Positions 43,848 through 49,086 of a DNA stretch of 49,086 nt are shown piece by piece (positions within the stretch are counted from its first letter, which is position 1; the number at the start of each line of letters is the position of its first letter). The DNA is from a virus, in IMG/VR virus record IMGVR_UViG_3300043464_001457, positions 1-49,086 of that record. The stretch is one strand, 5' to 3'. Made by a program: the position numbers and the translations under genes. The notes beneath the pieces were generated by a model. It had not been told where the DNA came from and did no database searches. It saw only the letters and a program-made list of their open reading frames with translations.

Positions 43848-45434
43848 TCAAGAACGCAGAAAGTTATCTACGGGGATTGGTTGCCCAATCACAACTGGGA
43901 CCTCCCCGTAGGGACTTTCAACAATCTCGTAGTATTCTTCAATCCCCTTCGTTGCATTCTCCCATTTGACATAATTTGCTGCCAACGACAGCGTATCAAC
44001 AATGTCATCGGTTTCTGTCGGGTGACCTTGCCAGCTGAACACTTCGTCATCGTGTTCCTTCATCCAAGCGGCATACATTGGGTACCAGATTCTACCCGCC
44101 TTCATTTGAATGACTGCGGTGGTTGAATTGACAACCTTGTCAACTTCCTTGTGAACTCCTTCCACCACCAGACCCAATCGGGTTGCATACTGCACCACGC
44201 CTTTGCCAATACCGTTTTGTTCCACGATTACCTTGGCAGGTTTCCACTGGTGGTAGCGTTCCAGCATGATGTCTACGACTTCGGGGATTTCTTCCCGAAA
44301 GCGAACCATGTCCAACCACAGCAGGTTGTAGCATTTGGTCAGACAGAACGTACTGATTACCGTCCATGAACGTTCATTGTTCGGGAACAGGTCAGTATCA
44401 CCGGGTCCTTCGGAAGCACTGGCTGCAACGTCCATCGTCTGAAAGACTTCAATGATGTCAGTGCGTTGGTCCAAGATTCGTCCACTGAAATTCGGACCTA
44501 AGTAAATGTGGGCACCAGCCTGTGAGTAGTACCGCTGCCAGAGTCGTTTGAAGCGAGCATTGGGAATGAACCCCCAGTCACCAAACTTCAAACGAGCCTT
44601 ATGTTCTTCAGACAGTTCATCAAGAGACTTGTCGTATTCCTTCTGGTCAAGAAACGGGTTATCAATCGCAAAGCTGGGGATGAACAACCGTTCTTTGTGT
44701 TTGCCTGTCCACCTGACATGAACGTTCTTTTTCTTTGCTTCTTCATGCGTCATGTCCGGTTCAATCTTGAACCGTTCCTGCACCCACTTATGACCAATGC
44801 CACCGGGGTTGGCAGTACACCGCATCCTCAATGGCACCATTGCCTGTCTGCGGCATTCATCACATTCCTTATCAAACTCATCCTTGTGCTTTCGACAACG
44901 GCACTTACGCAGACGAGAAAACAAGTACGTGTAATCGTTTTCACTGTGTTGGGTGACTTCATCAAAGCCAACCATCTGAAGTTCGATACCTTGGTACCGG
45001 GTGTAGGCATTTGATTCACCAATGTACCCGAAGGCGATGCTGGCATCCTGTAGACGATTTCCCAGCTTGTCAAAGCATTTGAACCGGAAGGTGTGGGTTT
45101 CAGCCCGGTAGGTGACTTCTTTATCAGCTAGGTACGGCTGCATCCATTTCGTCATACGGTCCAGCAACGCTTCACTCTGCTTGAGGTCAGTCAGCGTTTT
45201 CCGTAAGAGCAAGGCAGCGTAGCCGGGAACATCCACGTACTGAAGTGCTGCCATCAGCAAAGCATCGGATTTACCACCACCAGCTGCACCACCGAACAGC
45301 ACTTCACGATTGGGGGCAATTAAAAAAGCCAACTGTTTTGCAGTTGGCGTGTGCGGGATGAATCGAGTCATTCTCGGCTTGAGGAGGCCGGAAATGTTCT
45401 TGATTGCATTCAAATCCAAGTTATTTAGGTTCAT
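43848..45434 (-). CDS. terL: Terminase large subunit
   Basis: 528 residues. Walker A GGAAGGGKS (48-56), Walker B QMVGFDE (153-159) with catalytic Glu159, and the later MRCTANPGG coupling motif (about 201-209). The nuclease half has TMDVAAS (first Asp), IVEQNGIGKG and a final DIVDTLSLAANY with acidic residues of the RNase H-like fold. Between Walker B and motif III sits a Cys/His insertion (Cys178, Cys180, His183, Cys191, Cys194: genomic 44853-44903) that looks like a zinc site. No strong binding site; ATG overlaps the previous stop as ATGA, so it is translationally coupled. Packages DNA into the head. Confidence 0.95.
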   Translation of the reverse strand: MNLNNLDLNAIKNISGLLKPRMTRFIPHTPTAKQLAFLIAPNREVLFGGAAGGGKSDALLMAALQYVDVPGYAALLLRKTLTDLKQSEALLDRMTKWMQPYLADKEVTYRAETHTFRFKCFDKLGNRLQDASIAFGYIGESNAYTRYQGIELQMVGFDEVTQHSENDYTYLFSRLRKCRCRKHKDEFDKECDECRRQAMVPLRMRCTANPGGIGHKWVQERFKIEPDMTHEEAKKKNVHVRWTGKHKERLFIPSFAIDNPFLDQKEYDKSLDELSEEHKARLKFGDWGFIPNARFKRLWQRYYSQAGAHIYLGPNFSGRILDQRTDIIEVFQTMDVAASASEGPGDTDLFPNNERSWTVISTFCLTKCYNLLWLDMVRFREEIPEVVDIMLERYHQWKPAKVIVEQNGIGKGVVQYATRLGLVVEGVHKEVDKVVNSTTAVIQMKAGRIWYPMYAAWMKEHDDEVFSWQGHPTETDDIVDTLSLAANYVKWENATKGIEEYYEIVESPYGEVPVVIGQPIPVDNFLRS

Positions 45435-45769
45435 TTGTTAATTGCAAAGTGGTTGCAGACCCCGTTATGGATTGCCCCCGCCAAGTTGACGATTTGGGAA
45501 ACCGTAGCTTCCATGTGTCGTTCATTGGCTGTGGCTTGAGCAATGCTTCTGCTTTTCAGAATAGCCTCAGTTGCAGCTCGAAGGCAATCCTGAAAATTCA
45601 CGTTTGGGTCGATTGTAGTGATGGAGACTGGCTTGGCATTCTTCTCCATTTCGTCCAGACGACCTTCCAGTTCCAGAATCCGGTTCTCGCAAGCAGCATT
45701 GGCTGATTCCAAGTTGGCAACCTTCTCTTGCAACTTTTCCACAACCAAATCTTCCTTGTCCTTAGCCAT
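45431..45769 (-). CDS. Coiled-coil hypothetical protein before terminase
   Basis: 112 residues from ATG 45769 (AAGGAACCTGCG upstream; the longer frame to 45859 is in the previous gene). Residues 1-45 are a coiled coil (LVVEKLQEKVANLESANAACENRILELEGRLDEMEK). Residues 48-112 are helical with NFQDCLRAATEAILKSRSIAQATAN and AGAIHNGVCNHFAINK. Small and translationally coupled to the terminase by ATGA, so it may be a terminase helper, but no HTH is seen. Confidence 0.6.
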   Translation of the reverse strand: MAKDKEDLVVEKLQEKVANLESANAACENRILELEGRLDEMEKNAKPVSITTIDPNVNFQDCLRAATEAILKSRSIAQATANERHMEATVSQIVNLAGAIHNGVCNHFAINK

Positions 45770-45779
45770 CGCAGGTTCC

Positions 45780-46016
45780 TTACTTTTGTTCTTCAAGTTT
45801 ATCAATCGCCTTGAGCATTTGCCCAACTGAAGCATCAGCATATTGCCTTGCTTCTTCATGACTTGTCAACTGGTGAATTCTGCGATAGGCAGAAAGTTTC
45901 TGTATTCTGACCGGGTGGTTGTTCTTCCATGCGTCTGAGCCAACATTGGTTCGCATGTCGATTTCTGACAAATGACCCCACTTAACAGGCTTTGATGAAT
46001 CACTTTTTCTTGCCAT
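45780..46016 (-). CDS. Hypothetical basic protein
   Basis: 78 residues from ATG 46016. The sequence GGGGGATGAACATG contains two in-frame ATG codons; the second has the better distance to the G-run. Begins MARKSDSSKPVKWGHLSEID; basic and helical (VRIQKLSAYRRIHQLTSHEEARQYADASVGQMLKAIDKLEEQK). No motif recognised. It follows the 46041-46077 terminator and precedes the coiled-coil gene. Confidence 0.55.
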   Translation of the reverse strand: MARKSDSSKPVKWGHLSEIDMRTNVGSDAWKNNHPVRIQKLSAYRRIHQLTSHEEARQYADASVGQMLKAIDKLEEQK

Positions 46017-46040
46017 GTTCATCCCCCAAGTTGTGGAATA

Positions 46041-46077
46041 AATAAAACCTTGCTGGCGGTATTTCACACCAGCAAGG
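46041..46077 (-). terminator. Intrinsic terminator after the HTH gene
   Basis: Minus strand: 9-bp perfect stem CCTTGCTGG/CCAGCAAGG (46077-46069 with 46056-46048), 12-base loop, then TTTTATTTATT (46047-46037). Divides the HTH gene from the terminase operon. Confidence 0.85.
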
Positions 46078-46164
46078 CCGAAAGGCTGAGGCTTTTTCGG
46101 GTCCGTTCATCTGCCTCGCAATGAGTCACAAAACTACCGCACAGACCTATCACGGTGAGTCGCG

Positions 46165-46602
46165 TTATGGTTCCAACAGTCCATCAACAATCATCTTACA
46201 CTTGATGTTGGAGATGCGTTGGACGCTTAACCCTACAGTCTTATGAATTTCAACGTTCCGCATACCACGCTTGAGCATGGAGCGGACTTTATCAGCCAGC
46301 TCACTTGAGCAAACTTTACGGTAAGGAATCGCATTTCGCCACACAAACATGTAAACAGCCTTGTAAGACATGTTTAAGTCTGCTGCTGCCTGATGGACAG
46401 TTGCGTTGGGGTCTTCCTTAAAGTATTGCCACAGGATGGAGGCTTTCTGACCACGTTTGGTACCAGTTTCAATGTGTTCCCGAACTGCTTCCTGAACTAC
46501 AGTCCGACTGACCCCAAACTTCTTTTGTGCTTCTTGATTGGTATGCGATAAAGCATACTGAGCAATCTTGAAAGTGTTTACTTTCTTTTTTGTTTTAGCC
46601 AT
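46165..46602 (-). CDS. Triple helix-turn-helix protein, terminase small subunit or regulator
   Basis: 145 residues with three HTH-like units: residues about 12-43 (KIAQYALSHTNQEAQKKFGVSRTVVQEAVREH), about 55-92 (LWQYFKEDPNATVHQAAADLNMSYKAVYMFVWRN) and about 102-140 (ADKVRSMLKRGMRNVEIHKTVGLSVQRISNIKCKM). The order and size fit a small terminase subunit, which binds pac/cos DNA, and it lies upstream of the large subunit, but a transcription regulator is equally possible. A terminator follows it, dividing it from the terminase gene. Confidence 0.6.
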   Translation of the reverse strand: MAKTKKKVNTFKIAQYALSHTNQEAQKKFGVSRTVVQEAVREHIETGTKRGQKASILWQYFKEDPNATVHQAAADLNMSYKAVYMFVWRNAIPYRKVCSSELADKVRSMLKRGMRNVEIHKTVGLSVQRISNIKCKMIVDGLLEP

Positions 46603-46754
46603 TTCAAAACTGCTTTCTTCTTTGGGAGAGGAGGAGGGGAAGCACTACCGCTCGGTCTGCCGGTTCCTTTGCATGGATAACAGACCTTGCCGGAAGTGCT
46701 TATCCCGCTTCCTTCACAGGCTACACAAAGAATTTGTAGATTCTTCTTAGCCAT
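46578..46754 (-). CDS. DnaJ-type zinc-finger microprotein
   Basis: 58 residues from ATG 46754, starting inside the previous gene (8-base overlap). Two halves of a DnaJ-type zinc finger: CVACEGSG and CYPCKGTG (C-x2-C-x-G-x-G twice). Then a Pro/Ser stretch and a basic C terminus (KKKAVLKWLKQKRK). Zinc binding is near certain; a free protein of this type may hold unfolded proteins or bind RNA. Overlaps the HTH gene start by 25 bases. Confidence 0.75.
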   Translation of the reverse strand: MAKKNLQILCVACEGSGISTSGKVCYPCKGTGRPSGSASPPPLPKKKAVLKWLKQKRK

Positions 46755-47205
46755 TGTCAACAGTGTCTAAAATGGATTGCAGTCGTTCATTGAACATCGG
46801 CTGGATGGCTGTAAACAGTTCTTCCCCGAGGCTGAACAGCGAATCGCCGTTAGGAAAAGCCTTATCCAGCTTGGAAAAATCCATCTTGTCCATCGGCAAA
46901 TGAGCCTGCTGCTTCGCCATCAGTTGGCTAAGTGAAACCATCAGAATCATGGTGCTGTAGAGCGAACCCAACTCTGAAATCAGAATGGTGCCGGGAACCA
47001 TTTCTGAAGCCTTGCCAATGAATGTCTGCGTCTTGTTGACAATCATTGAACAGTATTCGTTGATTGCCAAACGACCAATAATTTCCTTCTTCTGTTCATC
47101 ACTGTAAGCGGGGAAATGTTCCTTGAAAGCATTCATTGCTTTCATTTCGGCATCTGGTGATTTGTTGGATTCAAACATCAAATTCATCAAGTCTTTAGGA
47201 GTCAT
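46747..47205 (-). CDS. Hypothetical helical protein
   Basis: 152 residues from ATG 47205 with GGAAG upstream (the longer frame to 47340 lies in the previous gene and is Arg/Cys-rich noise). Almost all alpha: PKDLMNLMFESNKSPDAEMKAMNAFKEHFPAYSDEQKKEIIGRLAIN, LGSLYSTMILMVSLSQLMAKQ and SLGEELFTAIQPMFNERLQSILD. The stretch SLYSTMILMVSLSQLM is hydrophobic but not clearly membrane-spanning. Overlaps both neighbours. No family recognised. Confidence 0.6.
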   Translation of the reverse strand: MTPKDLMNLMFESNKSPDAEMKAMNAFKEHFPAYSDEQKKEIIGRLAINEYCSMIVNKTQTFIGKASEMVPGTILISELGSLYSTMILMVSLSQLMAKQQAHLPMDKMDFSKLDKAFPNGDSLFSLGEELFTAIQPMFNERLQSILDTVDNG

Positions 47206-47632
47206 TGTATTCTTCCATTGAGTTAAAAATCTTGTTCGTTCTCTGAACGCATTCCCCCACAAGCGGAACGTAGTAGTTCGGCAACATCGGGAGTATTTCG
47301 TCCACAACTTCCTCACACACGGCAAACATCTTGTTGGCAATCAGTTCTTCAGCCTTATCAGGCTCCTCAACCGCCAGAATCCGCTGAACAACCGGGTTGG
47401 TCTTGAGATTCAACGAGAGGTTGACCATCAGGAAATCAAACAACACATGTTTGAATGCCGTGACTGCTGCACAACTCAACAGGTCTGTGTAAGGAACAGT
47501 AAACCGTTTATCAGACATAATCTGATTGAACATCCGAGCCACATTTCTGGATGAGAAACGAACCACAGCCTCGAATTGCTCGTCAGGTGTGATTTCGTCT
47601 TCCTCAGACAGATTCTCGTCTAAATCAGACAT
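47195..47632 (-). CDS. Hypothetical helical protein, possibly related to neighbour
   Basis: 145 residues. Acidic N terminus (SDLDENLSEEDEITPDEQFEAV), then helices (SSRNVARMFNQIMS, LLSCAAVTAFKHVLFDFLMVNLSLNL, AEELIANKMFAVCEEVVDEILPML). The start ATG overlaps the previous stop by eight bases. General pattern is similar to the next gene (46747-47205), so they may be an old duplication or partners. No motif recognised. Confidence 0.6.
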   Translation of the reverse strand: MSDLDENLSEEDEITPDEQFEAVVRFSSRNVARMFNQIMSDKRFTVPYTDLLSCAAVTAFKHVLFDFLMVNLSLNLKTNPVVQRILAVEEPDKAEELIANKMFAVCEEVVDEILPMLPNYYVPLVGECVQRTNKIFNSMEEYNDS

Positions 47633-48095
47633 TGACTGACTCCACGGAATTCATGCGGTTGCGAAATTCATCCTGAATCAAGTCAACAGACTGACGACCG
47701 CGAACAAGTGACAACGAAGCATAAATTGCCCGCAGACGATGCAGCTCTGGACTGTTTTCCTCAAGACCCAGCTGCTTGGCAATGTCTGCCGTGGTCCTAG
47801 CCAGAGCCTGCATAATTTCCGCCATGATGACGATATTGCTGGGAGCAATCGCTGTCCCATTGGGGACACGCTTCGACCGTCCATTGGAGACAGTCAAACC
47901 AACAGCCTCGGCAATTGCCCGCAAGGAGCGTGTTGGGAACACATACTTGAATTTGTCCTGCGACATCTTCTTCAGCTTTTCCACCGTGATTGTCTTGACG
48001 GACGGATTCGTCCTAACGTGGTCAAGCAACAGAATCGTAAAGGCTGTGGTGTTAGCCTGATTCATAACCAACTTCTTCGTTTCATTCGTATTCAT
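47625..48095 (-). CDS. Hypothetical protein with DNA-binding-like features
   Basis: 156 residues from ATG 48095 (AAGGAATT upstream; the longer frame to 48185 has no sense upstream). Residues about 35-75 (TVEKLKKMSQDKFKYVFPTRSLRAIAEAVGLTVSNGRSKR) look like a HTH or wHTH followed by a basic wing. Later helices (IVIMAEIMQALARTTADIAKQLGL, LHRLRAIYASLSLVRGRQSVDLIQDEF). Could be a regulator; the target is unknown. Preceded by a 28-residue membrane ORF that ends in ATGA. Confidence 0.55.
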   Translation of the reverse strand: MNTNETKKLVMNQANTTAFTILLLDHVRTNPSVKTITVEKLKKMSQDKFKYVFPTRSLRAIAEAVGLTVSNGRSKRVPNGTAIAPSNIVIMAEIMQALARTTADIAKQLGLEENSPELHRLRAIYASLSLVRGRQSVDLIQDEFRNRMNSVESVNV

Positions 48096-48178
48096 CGTGT
48101 GAATTCCTTGTGTAAAGCAAAAACAAAATAGACTGCCAACATTCCTGCAATAAACCCAAGTGTAAATGCTATGGTGAT
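48092..48178 (-). CDS. Candidate 28-residue membrane microprotein with non-AUG start
   Basis: Frame starting at ATC 48178-48176, six bases after a strong AAGGAG, and ending at TGA 48094-48092, which overlaps the next ATG as ATGA. The product would be (M)TIAFTLGFIAGMLAVYFVFA followed by LHKEFTR: one membrane helix with a basic end. No ATG, GTG or TTG fits the binding site. AUC starts are rare in bacteria, so expression is uncertain, but the ribosome binding site, the helix and the ATGA coupling together are suggestive. Confidence 0.4.
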   Translation of the reverse strand: MTIAFTLGFIAGMLAVYFVFALHKEFTR

Positions 48179-48987
48179 TCCTCACTCCTTTCTGTTTCCG
48201 CTGGTCCTGCCCAGCTGACGTTCCCCCATGATGCGATTATGAAATTCTCAATGCCATGATAATTGGCTTGGGTAAATGGTGATTGCGTCCATTGTGGTCG
48301 ACTGGGGCGGGGGTACCTACCAACCTGCATCAATCGCTGCATCCGATACACTTCCTCAACAGTCACCCGTGAACCATCAGCATTGTCTCGGACTGCATAC
48401 CGAACTCCATCAACGACCATGAAATTCATGGGCACATGTCGTCGTGGTGAACGACCAACCATGGGACGTTCATTGTTCCGGTTAATCTGAGCAATTGCTT
48501 CTTCAACCGTAACAGTTCGTTCAGTGGTTGTTGTGGCTTGGATGTATGGGGTTGGTTCACCCCATGTATCACGGACGTTTGGTGCCTCTATGGGAGCTGG
48601 TTCAGCTCGACGTAATGAGCGTACCCTTTCACGCACGTTTGCTTGTGCAACTACATGTTCTTCTCTGTCCTTACGGCTACTGTAAACCGAGAACGATTCC
48701 ATTTCTGGGTTGTAGACAGCATACATCGTGACTGGTTTGCCAAGACCGTACCAGACTTTCAGATACAGGAATGTGTCATTGTCAATGAAAGCATCAAAAG
48801 GGACAGTGAAATGTGAGTTGAGCATCATCCCAAAGCATTCCTTACTTCTGGGGAAATACTTAGCCCGCTCCTTTGTGCAATTGAAATCACATTTGCTGGA
48901 AACAACTTCCACCATTTCTGGGTAAGTACCGCTTGCTTCTTCCAGCTTGTTGTACAACCTGCGGATTGCATTTTTATCAATTCTCAT
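48169..48987 (-). CDS. Hypothetical protein, first large gene of the minus-strand series
   Basis: 272 residues, AAGGAACGAACA-ATG. N-terminal half mixed alpha/beta with CDFNCTKERAKYFPRSKECFG (three Cys) and FLYLKVWYGLGKPVTMYAVYNPEMESFSVY. The second half is Pro/Arg/Thr-rich and probably flexible (RRAEPAPIEAPNVRD, IQATTTTERTVTVEEAIAQINR, PRRHVPMNFMVVDGVRYAVRDNADGSRVTVEEVYRMQRL). No membrane segment. It stands about 100 bases from the window end, downstream of a stem-loop. No family recognised. Confidence 0.6.
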   Translation of the reverse strand: MRIDKNAIRRLYNKLEEASGTYPEMVEVVSSKCDFNCTKERAKYFPRSKECFGMMLNSHFTVPFDAFIDNDTFLYLKVWYGLGKPVTMYAVYNPEMESFSVYSSRKDREEHVVAQANVRERVRSLRRAEPAPIEAPNVRDTWGEPTPYIQATTTTERTVTVEEAIAQINRNNERPMVGRSPRRHVPMNFMVVDGVRYAVRDNADGSRVTVEEVYRMQRLMQVGRYPRPSRPQWTQSPFTQANYHGIENFIIASWGNVSWAGPAETERSEESP

Positions 48988-49031
48988 TGTTCGTTCCTTG
49001 TGTTAAAGGTTGGAACAAAGTCAGTCTGAGT

Positions 49032-49076
49032 ATGTAGTCCAATGCTCTTGTGACTTTGCGGTTAGCAGGACTACGT
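49032..49076. other. Stem-loop upstream of the first gene
   Basis: GTAGTCC (49034-49040) and GGACTAC (49068-49074) are exact inverted repeats, extended to nine pairs by one G-U and one A-U, around a 27-base loop. No gene fits the 98 bases right of 48987. It lies in the leader of the 48169-48987 gene and may act on its expression. Too short for a tRNA. Confidence 0.4.
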
Positions 49077-49086
49077 GCTTCAAGTT

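Noticed and set aside
49034-49074. tRNA-like 7-bp closing stem
   Set aside because: Only 41 bases between arms' outer ends, no D, anticodon or T arms; far too short for a tRNA.

Overview
The window reads as a nearly complete, probably whole, genome of a tailed double-stranded DNA phage. It carries a large terminase, a portal, a lambda-E-like major capsid protein with decoration protein and prohead protease/scaffold, neck proteins, a tail tube, a tape measure, fibres, and a full replication set (primase-helicase, family A DNA polymerase, ssDNA-binding-like protein, RecA-like ATPase, RecB-type nuclease, RusA resolvase). No integrase, excisionase, phage RNA polymerase or recognisable lysogeny repressor was seen, so a lytic life style is the simplest reading. 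I saw no tRNA, rRNA or CRISPR array. The host cannot be read from the sequence. Secreted small proteins, Cys-rich CxHRG-type modules, a papain-like peptidase and Ser/Thr/Cys-rich virion proteins recall planctomycetal phages and proteins, but that is an impression, not a result.

Layout. Nearly everything is on the minus strand, so the story runs right to left. About 48.99-45.4 kb: small early/packaging genes and terminase. 45.4-38.3 kb: prohead protease-scaffold, decoration, capsid and minor structural genes, interrupted by one inverted plus-strand virion gene (42543-43820). 38.2-34.2 kb: an archaemetzincin-like protease and a 967-residue fibre. 34.2-27.0 kb: connector/neck genes, tail tube, tape measure, a large tail protein and a pair of ORFs joined by a likely -1 frameshift. 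The portal sits at 27.0-25.7 kb, far from the terminase. 25.2-19.5 kb: an 881-residue mucin-like, Cys-rich protein followed by two glycosyltransferases. 19.5-9.2 kb: DNA metabolism. 9.2-6.6 kb: a secreted/lysis-like set with a papain-like peptidase. 6.5-1.7 kb: a ParB-DUF4417 fusion, an RMF-like protein, three very basic DNA-binding-type proteins, a monocistronic virion-like gene and a metallophosphatase.

The first 1.7 kb is different: richer in G+C, gene-poor, with three small minus-strand genes, one small plus-strand gene and a dense set of palindromes, G-tract repeats and a purine-pyrimidine alternating tract. If the two ends of the window are joined, the minus-strand gene cut at base 1 closes after two more codons, which suggests a circular or circularly permuted genome with this region as its control/origin segment, lying between the end and the beginning of the long minus-strand transcription unit.

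Most original points: (1) a candidate phage mucin-type O-glycosylation cassette, where a protein with seven Ser/Thr blocks sits next to a glycosyltransferase carrying a DSH motif and an FGGEE motif like those of peptide O-GalNAc/GlcNAc transferases; (2) an A9 slippery tract fusing two small tail-region ORFs; (3) a DNA polymerase whose steric-gate pair is changed together (Glu to Gln, Tyr to Phe); (4) the structured control region. Gene ends overlap or touch in most places (TAATG, ATGA), and I moved several starts to the codon that has the better ribosome binding site.
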